64,000 nt of DNA from Typha latifolia (GCA_019914945.1 CM034100.1:1005209-1069208), one strand, 5' to 3'; positions 35,001-48,312 are shown, counted from the first letter of the stretch. Numbers and translations are program-made. Notes: generated by a model from the letters alone, not told the origin.

Positions 35001-38000
35001 GATTAAAAGATAGTGGCCTGATAGGATCTTAGGGTTTGTGTTTGAAGTCTTTTGAGCTTTGGCATGCTGTATTCAGAGCTAGATATGCCTTGGTATAGGC
35101 TAAAGTGCTGTGTCAGATGTCCATCAAATGCCCGGCCATCTACATGTCTACCTCTAATTGTCACCTAGTTGCTAAAGCCAGGACATTTTCAACTGAGAGC
35201 CTTTTTTCACTAACTACCATGAGTGATATTTGGCTATTTGCTATTGTTACTAGAAGCTAACTATTTATTGGTTAAAGGAAGAAAAGTGAGCTCATTCTTT
35301 GAGAGCCCCTTGGATGTTCTTTGTGAGCCCTTTGTTCCTTCCATCTTGACTTGTTCATTTGAGCTTCATATGTGATTTTGACAAAAATAAATGGAGACAA
35401 ATGTTGTACTCAATGACTCGATTTGCTGAATTTTTTTTTTTCGTATGGAATATAAGTTTGAGTGAAAATAGAAATGATCTTTGATAGGTATGTTGCCCAG
35501 TCAGAGTATTTAGTTTTGTTGGAACCTAGGTTTTAAAAGACTGTAAATGGTAGACATGCAAACAAGGGTATTTAAGATGGTTTAAACTTTAAAATAAACA
35601 TATAGATAGAACTAATAGTTAGAGAAAAAGTTAAAAGTTAGTACAAACAATCTTAAAATAAATTAATGCTTTCTTGTAAAGAACCATACTAAGTCATTAG
35701 AGTTCACCAATTTACCAACATCTGCAATGATTTTGAATTTCAAATTCAACCTACATACTAAAAGACGGTACCAGATATTAAGCGGTCAGCCAAGCAAAAC
35801 CTAGTATATTCAGTCTGAGATGTGTAAGATGGAAGTTTTCTAAAACAATGGTTGGAAACTTGTAATAGTATCATGTACTTAACTCTTATTTTGGTTTTAC
35901 TAACAACATATATTGCAAATTATCCACTAATAGAATATAGTGCAAATTATCTATTTTTTAGTAGTTTTGCATTTTTCATCATACACTCGTAGATGACAAT
36001 TATTTTCTTTGATTAACAGTATTCCCTATTTTTTTCAATGTGCATCTTTCTTGCATTTGCTTAACAGGTGTTCCGATTCGAGTAATTAGTAGACCTGGCT
36101 CACAGTTGCTAGGAATAAGTGGAAGGGATGATGGTCCAGTGGTGAGCTTCCTCTTACATTCATGGAGCAATAACATTTTCCTTCCATTGCTACTCATGGA
36201 ACTTGCATTCACTCCGTGCACCGAATAACATGTTCCTGACATTATCCTGAAATAGTTAATTGCAGTTATACTTATCATCTAGTTGGATCATTTTTACAAA
36301 ATGAGGGCATCGTTTAGTGTGACAATTAAGTCTAGCTCCATGTAGTTTGTGCAGTGGGTACAATTTATGGGATAACATTTCTGTAACATTGATAGTGCTG
36401 CATAACCTTTGCCCTTTCCTGACTTGGCGGAGCCATGTGCACTGGGATTTCCTTGTAGGTGCCAAATGAGAGTGAATTTTAGTGCAAAATTAAATGCATA
36501 GAGTTGAGAATATGATAGTTACTCTTGTATGGTTTTACAAGTAATCCTCAGTAATATTTTCATTATTGCTCTTTACCCTCCCGGTCTGTTTGCTGAACCT
36601 CTTTGCTCTTTGCTAATTGATTTTTCTATGTAGATCACCACCTATAGCAAGGAAGGAATTAATAAAATTTCTCTGGCAAGGTGTGATGCTCGCATATTCT
36701 GCTTTGGAATCAGAATAGCAAAGCGGAGGACTCTTCCGCAGGTTCTACTTTTTGACTAAATTGTTCCTTTCATCTTTTTGTTGGTTCATCTCTTTTATTT
36801 TCTCTATGCTGGTTGATTATGAGAAACTAATGCTTCTTATTACACGGTATCCAATTCTCCAAAGATAGCCTCTTTTCTATTTGACTGTTAATGATTCATG
36901 CACCATTATTTTTTCATAAAATTTTGTTCTACTCCAGTTAGTTCTGGAGAAAGATTTAATTCCATGCTGAAAGTGAGAATATATTTATTCTTGTTTAAAC
37001 CACCTGCTAAATTGCTGAACATTTCACATATTCACGGTATTAAAATGATCTGCAAATGCTCGTACTTTTATCACATCCATCAGCCTGCTGCGCATCAGGT
37101 AGTTCAGTGTCACAGTTCAGGTCCCATATTCTTTGACTTTAGGTAGTAGTACATATTATGCTCTAGTAATGCTATACCATAATTTTACAAAACTATTCCC
37201 AAATTAAATTGTCATGTCTTTCAATTCAGAGGGCTAAGTTTCTTTCTTTCCCCTCTTAAGGAAGATTATTCTCTTCTGATCTTCTCAATTAAGAATCACT
37301 TTTATTTTTGTTATGGAGCTATTCTTTTACATCTAGGTACTTGACTTGGTACCTAAGGAGCCAGAGGGTGAGCGATTTGAGGATGCTCTTGCCCGGGTTT
37401 GTCGTTGCGTTGGTGGTGGAAATGCTACAGATAATGCGGGTAGTGACAGCGATTTGGAAGTGGTGGCGGATACTGTAACAGTCAATCTCCGTTGCCCTGT
37501 AAGTTGTGACGTACATATCTTTAGAGTAGAATGTTGGACTGTTTTTCCCTTTTTCAGGGAGCAGTGCCCATAGCTTTTGCATGTGTTATGATTATCTTCC
37601 TGGTGCAATATAATTCATCCTAAATAGAGGTTTATTTATTTGGAAAATGTTTTAGAGAAAATTTTGTATGCAATTCTGCTGACCTACTACTGTCTGTCTT
37701 ACAAGAATTTGTCCTCATTTTGTGGTGTAATCAATTATATTAATCTTAAAATGAAAGTGATTCTTTCGCTCCAGAACATCACTCAAGCGATTGCCTACCA
37801 GTCAAATATTACTATAGCAAAAGAAAACAAAACCACTTTAGAATATGTTATAGCCTATGTTGTTTATATCCTCTCCAGTGATTCACTAGAGGTCCAAATT
37901 GCTCATTTAAGTTCTGGTTTTTGTAAGATGAAAAACTTTATCTGAGATCTTTTCCTGTAAAACTAAAAGGCATCCTTCTACATTACTGACCTACCATTAC

Positions 38001-40750
38001 TCGAATTAACCATTCTGGTGCACTAGAAAATATAATTTGATGTTGCATTATATATCCTTCCAGATCATGGAGAAAAGGACAGCTTATATTGCAAGTTGAA
38101 TTTTAAATGTGAGTTGATTGATTCCTTGACGAATTTAATCACTTTCCTTTGTCTCTATAATTGCAGATGAGTGGATCCCGAATGAGGATGGCTGGCAGGT
38201 TCAAGCCTTGTATTCACATGGGTTGTTTTGACCTAGAAACTTTTGTGGAACTTAATCAACGTTCTCGGAAGGTTAAAGTCTTCCCTTGGATTGTTTTTTA
38301 TCATCTCTTAGATAAACATGCTAAATATATACATGCATGTAGGCGAATCCAGCCTACAAATTCTTTCTAGATTGGGGACCAACTGATTAAGAGCGCAAGG
38401 ATCCTCTTTGGATGAGTGGCAAACATATGTAATTAATTCTTTACTAGTATTATTTGGTTCCTTCAGTAAGGAAGGGATATTTTGTAGTTCATCGCGAGTG
38501 TAGGCTGGGTTCCCCTGAGCATATGTATATATCTGCAACACTTCTATTCCGCTTGTTACTTAGACATTCCTTTGCTTTGATGCAGTGGCAATGCCCCGTA
38601 TGTCTGCAGAATTATTCTCTTGAAAACCTCATTATCGATCCCTATTTCAACCGAATAACTACTTTGGTAGGTTTACTGGAACTTTACTTTTAATGCTAAT
38701 TGAACTATATCTTACATATTTTACAACTTTAATTGATTTGTTTTGGCAATATAGTTGCACTGTTGTGGGGAAGATGTAAATGAGATTGATGTGAAGCCCG
38801 ATGGTTCATGGCGTGTGAAGAATGAAAACCAATTTAGGGAGCTTGCTAAGTGGCACTTTCCTGATGGTTCACTTTGTCCTGCGAAGGAGGAAGATATTAA
38901 ACCTGCACTGGAGAACATGAACCAGATTAAGCAGGAGGGAATTTCTGAAGGGCACAGAAGTTTGAGATTGGGAATCAAGAGAAATCGTAATGGGATGTGG
39001 GAGGTCAGTAAACCCGAGGATAAGGTGCCTTCATATTCTGGTGGTCGTATCCCAGATAAACTTGAAAATCGGAACATTGTGCCTATGAGCAGTAGCGCCA
39101 CTGGAAGTTGCAGAGATGGGGAGGACCCAAGTGTTAATCAAGACGGTGGGATGCACTTTGATTCGTCTTTGAACAGTGGCTACGAGTTTGATTCTCTTCC
39201 TCTCAATTTTGAGCAGGCATACAATCATGATAATAGAATCCCCCCTGCACAGCCAAAGGATCCAGATGTCATTGTCCTCAGTGACTCCGATGAAGACAAC
39301 CTTAGAACTATTTCGCCAGGAAATGCATATGACTCTGGTCCAGGAGGTGGTAGTGGTATTCCTATTTCTGCTAATCAACCTGGATTCAACGAAAGATACT
39401 CTGAAGACCCTGGTGTGGGGACTAGCGGAAGTTCATTCCTTGGTCTATTTATTAACAACAACGGGGACGATTTTGGGATGAATCCTTGGCCAATGCAGAC
39501 AGGGCCTGGCTTCCAATTTTTTGGAACAGATACTGATGTTCCAGATACTTTAATTGATTCTCATAGTTCTCTTGGTATCACACCAACCAATGGCTATAGT
39601 TTGGCAAATGATGGTTGTATTGGGGGTATGTCAGGAGCTCAAGACTTTCAAAACTGTCATAATAATTCTGAACCACATGGAAGCCTGGTTGATAATCCCC
39701 TGGCATTTGGTGGAGATGACCCATCTTTGCAGATCTTTCTTCCTAGTCAACCTTCTGGCATCCCTTTGCAGAGTACTTTAAGGGAACATATGGATATGCC
39801 TAATGGGGTTCAATCTGATGATTGGCCATCTCTTACGCTTGCAGCTGGTGGAGGCCAAGCAGAGTCTGCCTCTACAGGTGGACTGAATTCGAGGCAACAT
39901 CTTCCTTTAAAGGAGCCTAGAGTGGAGCCATTAGCTGATGCTGGTTCGTACCTTTCACTGTTTCAGATCATTCCAGAATTATTTTGAATGCACAGATTAC
40001 ATCTCTTTCCCAAATTCACTTGCTGCTAACCACTTGACTCTAAAACCTGCATAATTTTGGTGAGTTTTGAGATGTCTGCTGATTCATCTGTCAAAAAATT
40101 GCTACCTTTTTATATATTACGAATTTAAAATGTCTTTCAACTTTATTGATGGAATAGCTATTGCAGTTGTTTGCATTTATCATTTGAAACAGCTGCGAGA
40201 TTGTTAGGCTCTGTAGATTTGGATGTTGCCATCGGAGAGTCTGTCAGCATCTCTTATCTGGCCACATGATGAGCAAAAGGGCCTCCCAATGCATGAGGCT
40301 ACCGCCAAATGCAGCCTTTGGATAGTCATTTGTTTTGCTGGATACTATATTCTAGTTTTCCAATATTGATCTTGCGCAACTTTTGTATCTGTCACCTTGG
40401 TGTATGAAACTCTTGCATATTGCACAAGCACAAACGGTTTTCTGTTGTCCTTCACCCTACCTTTCTTTCCATACTCTAGGAGTATCTTTTATCTACCACT
40501 ATTGGCCCATACGATTTCTCCAGTTTGTTGACAGGAATAGTTCTGATGTTTTTTTTAGGTAATGTGTCTTGAACATTCTTACATTTATTTTTTATTCCAT
40601 GCAGCTTCTGCACTTCTGAGCATGAATGGTGACAGTGTTATCAGAGATAATTCAAGTAATCTTAGGAGTGATAACTTTTTATCTCATCCTCGGCAACCAC
40701 GGTCTGTGAGACCTCGATTGTATCTATCAATAGATACAGATTCTGATTAG
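26015..40750 (+). CDS. SIZ1: E3 SUMO-protein ligase SIZ1 (868 aa, 16 coding exons)
   Basis: PIAS/SIZ-type SUMO E3 ligase, nuclear, acting in stress, phosphate and flowering control in plants. Coding exons: 26015-26038, 26989-27069, 27537-27579, 28322-28400, 28522-28669, 31408-31541, 32329-32397, 33227-33314, 33655-33730, 36068-36141, 36634-36741, 37337-37498, 38167-38271, 38586-38666, 38755-39943, 40605-40750. They join in frame to 868 residues. Domains: SAP (about 9-45); plant PHD finger with C112, C114, C126, C131, H136, C139, C160 and C163; PINIT region (about 200-330, [15 protein letters not shown]); SP-RING (C377-I-H379, C382, then WQC400PVC403); and a SUMO-interacting motif [10 protein letters not shown] near 596. 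The end is [13 protein letters not shown]. Length and order match the family. A duplicated acceptor at exon 2 is described in the findings. Confidence 0.95.
26933..26998 (+). repeat. 33-bp tandem duplication across the SIZ1 exon-2 acceptor
   Basis: Two 33-bp units, 26933-26965 and 26966-26998, differ at two positions. Each contains CATCAG|GATAAATTGG, so the intron-1 acceptor and the first ten exon bases are present twice. The two possible exon starts are 26956 and 26989, exactly 33 bp apart. Confidence 0.93.
28670..31407 (+). other. 2.7-kb intron inside the SIZ1 PHD finger
   Basis: Separates the first two zinc-binding cysteines of the PHD finger from the rest. It contains a CT/CA compound microsatellite, a tract of degenerate TTAGTGTGAAT words (29350-29480) and a local duplication of TAATATTAGATAGCTTTTA (30032 and 30084). 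A GC-rich block (29560-29780 and 30270-30620) looks like inserted mobile-element DNA. No transposase-like frame is visible. Confidence 0.65.
28949..29024 (+). repeat. Compound microsatellite (CT)n-(CA)n
   Basis: About 20 CT units (28949-28989) pass directly into about 18 CA units (to 29024), all within a SIZ1 intron. Confidence 0.95.
33731..36067 (+). other. 2.3-kb SIZ1 intron carrying a repeat element
   Basis: Intron between the exons ending DLQVN(G) and beginning (G)VPIRV. Its first third is occupied by the dispersed repeat copy B; the rest is AT-rich and shows nothing I recognise. Confidence 0.65.
33848..34524 (+). mobile_element. Probable non-autonomous transposable element, dispersed repeat copy B
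   Basis: Both ends are rich in GGCATG/GTGCC words and partly mirror each other: ATGTACCAATCGACACGTG near the left, and the complement of the right end reads ACGTACCACTGACACAC. The middle is AT-rich and matches copy A at 23722-24008. Possible flanking repeats GAATAAAT and GAATAAAC are imperfect. No coding capacity. The superfamily is uncertain. Confidence 0.5.
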
Positions 40751-43700
40751 ATGTTATAGAGGATTTATGAACGGGATTATATTCTTTTGCTTCAACGTCA
40801 ATCCTTTGTGCTATCGAGAAAAGGTAGGTGGTCTCCTTTACATTGATGTGAAGGAGAAGCATGACAGCATCTTATATCCTGGCTTTACCAGGTGGACAAA
40901 AATGGGTCAGGCATGTTGAAGCTGCTTGCGTGACGGTGAACTTCACATTTGATTTTGGCTTGGTTGGATTCTTGTCCGTTTTGACCAGGTCCATACCGAA
41001 TCCTTTTGACTTAAAATTGCAGGCGAGATGTCATTTCCTGCAACAACCTGTACATTCTATAGGAGATGAGAAAATGGAGACCGTCCCAAGGTGTAAGCCA
41101 AATGCATGGGAAGGTTCGTGTATTATATTTTTCTCTAGATTTTGTTTCTGTAAAATTCAAGTGCTTATTAATTATCATGTCAGATGGAAACAATTAGTAT
41201 GTCAATGACTCACATTCCATTAATCATATTTCTCACAGTTTTTTTTTCTTTATTTCTTCCGAAGAGTGACAGCTGAACTTATTGCTTGCTGTAGTCATTT
41301 CATGGAAGTGATTCTTACTTGGCTTGTGCAGTTGTACTCTGCTTAAGCTAGAAATAAAATCAGCAAATAATGTCTCATGTTTTCAGTGTTTTTTGCTACT
41401 TAAATTTGGTTCTGGCAGCTCAACCTGCATGGAGCAATTCATCAGGTCCAGAACAAAATATTATTGCATTTTGATTTGGACATGTTTTGCTGGACTTGTA
41501 AATTTTTGCTGTCGCGTTATACTTGTGATCCGCCGGAGGATACATTATGATGGTCATTTAATACTAGGTGTGCTCCAACGGATGTTCTTCGGATTTATTT
41601 TCATGACCATAAACCTCTTTAAACAAGGAATGTTTGTTTTGTCCTTTTCTTTTGTTCCTGAGAAAACGTCTTCGAAGTCATCGTTACTGCTGAGTCAAAT
41701 TTTGGACCTGACATGACATAGGGTGTTTCAATTAGGTGGCATTTGGACATAGAATAACTTTTTATGCTATTTTGGCTATGTTTTAGAGATTAAGCTCTTA
41801 TTTTTTATGTGACATAAAAAGTATTAAATTTAGGAGATTTTGGTAAATGTCAAATAATTTTGATAGGAAATGGATAAGGAGAGTAGAGATGAGAGGGAGA
41901 GAGAATGATTCAAATGATAATTGATCAAAATGATGTCTTTTTAATAATAAAATAATAATTAGATTTTGTTGATAAATATAAAATATTAGATGGATGAGGA
42001 GGTGAGAGATAAATAATTATTAGTTAGCTAGTATCGAGATAAATTGTTGCTAGCATGCTAAATTAGTATACATCTCACTACACTAGAATAATTTTATGCT
42101 TATTCTACAGTGAAACCGAGTGCTTGAGTTTATAGTGGAGGTACTTATTTCATTTTACAGTACCTTAGAAGGTCTAGGTATTATGAGCTTGATCCTATAA
42201 TAAGCTGCTGAAACTTGTTTGAAAGAACATCTTTATCTGGAAGAGTGGTGAGCTTAATTCTTCAGTTATCTACTTCTCTTTCGTACAAATGATTACATCT
42301 TTGTCTCTCTTCCTATTATGGAGCCAAGGCCATTAGAGGATCTATTTCGCTATTACCAGTATCCATCAGCACACATGCATCTGTGATCTAATGGGCCAAT
42401 TTTCTACTATATAATATCTTTACTGCACTTGCTGTAGCAAGAGCATGAACCAATAACAGGGTGCCTTCTCTATCTTTTCTCACTATCACCATCAGATGAT
42501 CACTCACAATAGTCTGCTGGACTTGTGAAGCGTCAAATCGACTCCCCACCTTTGCATAGTTTATCTCTCATTCAACGTTTGCTACGAGTTATCAAATCAA
42601 GGAGTAGTTGAGTATGCGTTGGTTATGCCTGGATGATGCAGTTGGAGGTATCGAGCTATGGATTCAATAATTGGTAGGACACAACACGTTATTCAGACAT
42701 TCATGTGAGTTAGATATCATTGCACGGCAGTCGGTGAAATTGTTCTCTTTCACTAAAAAGTTCTAATTTCTCTGTGACAAATCAAATCAGTTATATATAT
42801 ATATATAATATGAATTTAAACTCGATTATACTCGTATACTATACAATTCCATTTAACTATGTGAATATTATTCTTTTCGCTATCCATATATATGTGTTTT
42901 AGAGAGTTTGAGAGGATTCAATATTCTAACATTACTATCAGGCAAATTGGTTCAAAGGTTTTCAATTGCTTTTTTGTTTTTTTCTAAGCAAATACTTTAA
43001 TACCTCTTTAAAAATTATAATATTAATTTAACAATTATAATAGCTCGTTTTTATACCAGATATCAGTTTCTAAATCCATATTACATTAAAAAAAAGTTGC
43101 ATATTAGTTAAGAAGATTTGATTATGTATGTCTAACTTTTTTATTATACGTTTTTTCTTTCGTTAAAATTTTTCTCTTAGATATAATTATACCTTAATTA
43201 TAAAAAAAATATTATTTAATAGTAAAAAATTTAAATTTTATTTTTTTGAAGATAGGCTTCAATTTAATATAATTATCTATCTCTATCCTTCATTAAATTT
43301 AATTTAAATTAATCTTAAACTAATAAGAGATATACGTAAATAATAAAAAATAATATATCGAATTAAACTCTAATTAGAGATAAAATTTAATTAATTTTCA
43401 TCAGATTAATTATAACCCTTATATATTACTCTCCGATAAGGTTATATATATTTTTTACTTAATAAATATTAAGATAATATAATTATTAAAAAATAATATG
43501 CAATGTAATATATTTAAAAAATAATAATTACCAATTGAATCAGTAATCTTTTTAAAAAAATTTACATGAGGAATTTAACTGTTAGATTTTTATCAAACTA
43601 ATTAATAAATAATTAACTCTACGATATATAAAAGAAGCGCTGTTTTTTTTTTTAAACTTCCAATCAAAATATGCCACTTATTCGGACTTTTAAGTAAATT

Positions 43701-44418
43701 CCTGCTGCCGGAGGAGCAGGCGATCTGTTCCTTGCCAGCTACTCATCCTTACCCACCCCGTCTGGTTCTTGTGGGCATTAAAACCGACCTGTACGATACT
43801 TTCGCGATTCATCTGACGGTGACTTATGATAGTGGATTTAGTTTATGCCTCCCGAGGAGTACGGCCACAGGGTGGGGGGAACTACTCTTCATATGATCTT
43901 TAAAAATAAAATTAAAATCATATAAACACTCTTCATATGATTGTCTCTTCCAAATCCAGTCTCTCACACAGAGAGAGAGAGAGAGAGTGATGTGAAGCGA
44001 GAGCCAGATTCCCCTTTCTCTTTCGTGTCCCATGAAAAGTAGATCTCGAGGCATAGCAAGACCAAACATTTTACATATCAGGTCAAACGAACAATGCCAG
44101 ACATTACCATAGCACCTTTCAAGTTCACTTATTTTTTTACTACCGTAAAGAATTTCTTCTTTATATTTTGATTAATATTATGATATCTTTATAGCTTTTT
44201 AATTATGAATTTGGTGACAGGAACATGATATTCTTAAGTGGTGGTAGATGAGTAAAAAGATTTTAACTGTCTCTTTACTCTCTTTAGCCTTTGGGCAATG
44301 GTACAGCTCCAGTTAAGCAAAACCCATAAACATACAGCATTACACGAGCAACCACCATTCTTCGTTTACTCTTCCTCCACCTTCTCTTCTCTTCTCTCCC
44401 TTCCTCCTCTTTTCACCA
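40751..44418. other. SIZ1 3' UTR and AT-rich intergenic region
   Basis: The SIZ1 3' UTR begins here. A possible 3' UTR intron donor is seen near 41115 (GGGAAG, then gttcg). From about 41700 to 43650 the DNA is very AT-rich with no supported gene, with a short TA run near 42794. A (GA)n run lies at 43970-43988. The last 300 bp should be the promoter and leader of the next gene. Confidence 0.45.
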
Positions 44419-45405
44419 ATGAAGCCGGCGTCATCGATGTCGCCGGCGCCGAAATCTATGGTCCTATCAAGCCCTGGTCGGCCTGAGAAGCTTCCGGCGC
44501 TGGGCCTGGCTCGGCTGCTGAGCCGCAAGAGCCGGACCCGAGCCCGATCGAGCGCAATGCTCGTATCGCGAAGCAGAAGCCTGGGCCGGGCTCCGCCGGT
44601 GGAGGCCCAGGTAGACGAAGGCGAGCCCTCCTCCCCTAAGGTTACGTGCATCGGCCAAGTCCGGATCCGAAAGAGCAAGAGCAAGAGCAAGAAGAAATCC
44701 ACCATCAAAACGAAGACGAAGCCGCCGCCTATGCCTATGGATTGCAGATGCCTTCGTCTATTCGATAGAAAGCCGCGCTGCGTTCGGTTGTGGCCGAGTT
44801 GGAAATTAAGCGTAAAATTTAGACGTTACAAGAAGAGCTACAAACAGCAAAAGGGTACGGAATTGGAGGTAGAAGAAGTTATCGAAACGGTATCAAATCG
44901 CCAACGTGATAACAACTTGTACTGCGTAGAGGAAGAAGAAGGTGAGGATGAGACGAAGGTTTTCGTGCCGCCGCCGGCGACCACGACGCCGCCCAAGAAC
45001 GCGCTTATTCTAATGAGATGCCGGTCGGCGCCGCACAATCGCGCGTCTTCTCTTGCTACTTCTACCACTTTGTTTCCTCCGAAAGAGTCGAAATTGGTGG
45101 AAGAGGAGGAGATGGAGGAGAGCAAATCAACTAAAGAAGATGGAGATGGAGAGGAAGGGGAGGAGGAGGAGGAGAAAGAAGAAGAAGATGATGATGAGAT
45201 GAGATGCTCGTCGTCTCGGGCTCTGGTGTTGATGAGGTGCAAGTCGGAGCCGGCGAGGAGGTCGGCGGAGGAGATGGAGATGGTGGCGGCGGCGGAGGCG
45301 TCGTCATACTGTTTCTGGACTACCAGCAGTAGTAGTAAGAGGCGGCATCGATGGTTGGATCTGGCTCACGTGGAGCGGACCCCACCGCCCCTACGAAGTC
45401 ACTGA
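44419..45405 (+). CDS. Plant-specific basic/acidic low-complexity protein, 'protamine P1-like' family (328 aa)
   Basis: Intronless, GC-rich frame of 328 codons. The N-terminal third is strongly basic and Ser/Arg/Lys-rich (KSKSKSKKKS). It contains PKVTCIGQVRIRK, then CRCLRLF and WPSWKLSVKFRRYKK. Two copies of a short motif follow: LILMRCRSAP near residues 196-205 and LVLMRCKSEP near 269-278. They are separated by a long Glu/Asp/Lys tract. This arrangement is that of a plant family of unknown function that databases label protamine P1-like. The label rests on composition and does not show a protamine role. The start is the first Met of the open frame. Nuclear location is likely from the basic clusters, but this is inference. 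Confidence 0.75.
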   Translation: MKPASSMSPAPKSMVLSSPGRPEKLPALGLARLLSRKSRTRARSSAMLVSRSRSLGRAPPVEAQVDEGEPSSPKVTCIGQVRIRKSKSKSKKKSTIKTKTKPPPMPMDCRCLRLFDRKPRCVRLWPSWKLSVKFRRYKKSYKQQKGTELEVEEVIETVSNRQRDNNLYCVEEEEGEDETKVFVPPPATTTPPKNALILMRCRSAPHNRASSLATSTTLFPPKESKLVEEEEMEESKSTKEDGDGEEGEEEEEKEEEDDDEMRCSSSRALVLMRCKSEPARRSAEEMEMVAAAEASSYCFWTTSSSSKRRHRWLDLAHVERTPPPLRSH

Positions 45406-46687
45406 GCTCAACTCCAGTTTACCGTCTTTCTCCTTTTTTGGATGATTGGTGGAGGATTTTGTCGTCCGGGTAGTCACTTAAATTCTTGTCGTTAATTAGG
45501 TGTTGTAATTTGTTTGAGTTTGTTCATATTAATGCCAGTGTTGTCAAGCTTTTCTTTGTTCCAAGGAAAATTTATCAAAAACCCCCGCCACCATATAAAT
45601 ATATTTATATATATATATATATATATAATACTGAGTCATAACTGAGAAGGTATAATATAGCACAATGTAGCTTAAATTTATTGATAAAGATTTGATATAT
45701 GAGTGGTCAACATTTTTGTGGATATATAATCACTTAATCCTATGCGACATTGGACTTCATATTTGATCTTAAAGGCAAAGTCAACGCAAGCATTGGATCC
45801 CTTCCATGCCTTTTTTTCTTCTTCTAATACTGTGCGTTGACTGAATGCCATCCGTAACTGGAACATCCAGAGGACAAACACTTAAATGGCTTTTACTCCT
45901 CTCTTTATAAGAATAATAGGTCTGCCTATTTTAGCTTACTGAAACCCCCCAGCTCATCCAGCCCAGAAGACTCATCTCACATTGCTGGGCATGCATCATG
46001 CATGCAGCACAGCAGCAGATCGTCTCCAAATCAATCTGCTGCATTTTCCTTCATTTGTGCACTGTCCGTCTTTCTATCTATCTATCTATATATATAAAGA
46101 GAGTAATTATGCTTAGACAATTAAATCCCACCCATTTTTACATATAACTACGACATAAAAACTAAAAACACCAAAATACCCTTGAGAAGATAAAAGTATT
46201 TTGATAAATTAGAATCTCTCTCGTCTTCTCTCTAAAATATAAGAGTAAACATACCATATAACTGCTCATATGTTATGTATATAATAATTTATGGATGAAG
46301 AAGATAATAGAAACTTAATAAAATAAGTCCAAGAGGTCTAAATGCAATTAATACCCTAGTGATAAAAAGAAAATGTGCCTATAAGTCGACGTGCCCATGT
46401 TCAACTAAACTAGAGAGTGTTATGATTTTATAGTTCATTTGGGCTTTCTCCTATATCATCCAGCCCATTTAATCTATGGGCTCTCTACGATTAAAAAAAA
46501 TAAAGAAGAAGTTAAAGTTTAACGCCCCATATAGAGCCCTAAACAAACAACTGGGCCGGCCCACTAGATTATCGTGTCCACTTGGTAACCTCCATTCGCC
46601 TATCCATATAGAAGGGGGATCCAAGAGCCTAGTGGACACTTGTTTTGCTACCTTGGTTGCTTAACAAATTAAGCAAACTCCAAGAGG

Positions 46688-46718
<31 letters not shown>

Positions 46719-48277
46719 CTTCTATGCAAAATTAGACGTACTTGATTACTTGTTATATATTAATATTGGTTATTGGTCTCTTCTGCCTCAAGAAAAGAAC
46801 CAAGGCTTTGTATTCATAATCCTCAGATTATTGCCCATGGCTGTTGCGAAGAGGTTCGACAAGTCTTCCAACGTCTGTGCAAGCATGCAAAACTAGAGCT
46901 GGGGAGATCACTGGGACTAGTCTCTCAGTAGAATTGTCTTTTTAACTGGTCAGAATCATGCGTCTTATTTGAGTTGATATTTTCAAGATTTTGCATGGGA
47001 TATATATAATGCCATCAAAGACAGAGACCAAATTAAATTAGGACTTCTGGCGTGGTTTAGGGGGGGCCATATATTGATCAAGGCCACTTATATTAATTCC
47101 TGCCCATATCTAGCTTGCATTGCACACAAAGGAAAGCTTGCTCATCCTACAGCCATGTCTTGAACCAAAAGTGAGACAAGAACAAAGGGAAGGCATTAGC
47201 CACAAAGTGTGACGTGTACGTGACGAATTGTTTGGAAAGGAAAGGGATCCTCATCTACTTATTAGGGCGTACTATCTACTCCACGCCTCCACTTTGCTGA
47301 TTCTTGTCTTCACCCACTTACCATTCTAAAACCTTTGGCCTATTTCACAGGCCAGCAATTGGATTCCAATCGCATCTCTCGATCATATAATAATAAACAG
47401 TGATGGATGATCATTAGTCGTCACACACTGTGTCCTCCTCCAATTCTGCTGATGGACTTCATTACCAGGATACTTTTAAGTTTTAATGAAGTGAGAAAGG
47501 AGAAGAAGGATATAGCTACTGGTTAGACTACAATAGAGTATGAATATTTATATATTTATATTTATATTTATATCTTGGAGTCATTCCCAGTTGGCTCGAC
47601 CAGCCCATCATCCCATGTTCTGGAACGTCTGGCTCTCTTCACGGGAAGAGGAGCAAACGGCTACTCTTTGCTGATAAGGGGATAAGCTTGCAGGGCCCAC
47701 AGTCGCAGGAATTTCATACAGCAAGATAGTCGCACGTGAACTGGTAGCAAATTTTAACAACTACCAATCTACCATCTGCATCTGAGAGTGTAGAGAATCC
47801 TCTCTTTTCTTGGTGGTGCAGGTTTGGCAGCAGACACGTTGTTGAACAGTAGGTGCGGTGAAAAGGTTCTGCGCCAATAAATTATTTTTGTACCAATCCA
47901 TCCATTTAGGTGTTGCCACGTGGTTCGTGTGGTACACTGCAAGGTATCTCATCGCAAAAGTGAACTTCGATCGTGGGGAGGGGATTAGACTACGTACAGT
48001 ATTCAGCAGGAGAAAAAAGTCCCAATCTTTTAATTTGACTGCATCCGAGTGCCCCCTCACCCTCAGTCACATGGGAGCATGAAATAATTTAAGTAAACGC
48101 CACCCAGTTAACAATAATTTTCCCTTCCCTTCTCTTCTTTCTCTCGTGCAATCTCTCACTCCTCCCATCCTCCAAGTTTACCGTTGCAAGTGGTGAACGT
48201 GTCGTGTTATCTCGCCACTTGTCCCCACCGCTCTATCTTTGGGGTATATCCTTCTTCATCGTCCCCATCGCTCCTTC
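45406..48277. other. Intergenic region, AT-rich
   Basis: 3' UTR of the preceding gene, then spacer. Short TA runs occur at 45605-45627 and 46689-46712. Small open frames here have no recognisable similarity and begin in low-complexity DNA. The end of the interval should contain the LecRK promoter; no convincing TATA box was assigned. Confidence 0.45.
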
Positions 48278-48312
48278 CTCTCCCCCTCCCCCTCCCCCTC
48301 CCCCTCCCCTTC
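48278..48312 (+). repeat. CCCCCT repeat with G-quadruplex potential on the minus strand
   Basis: Four to five C5T/C4T units lie about 130-165 bp upstream of the LecRK start. The minus strand therefore has at least four runs of four or five G separated by single A, a classical quadruplex-forming pattern. Confidence 0.85.

Noticed and set aside
41324..41716. 130-codon plus-strand frame downstream of SIZ1
   Set aside because: Lies in presumed 3' UTR/spacer, Cys/Phe-rich low-information sequence with no recognisable family.
41725..42120. Possible MITE beginning near GGTGGCATTTGGACATAGAATAA
   Set aside because: A loosely inverted TAGAATAA occurs near 42085, but the ends are too short and no target-site duplication was found.
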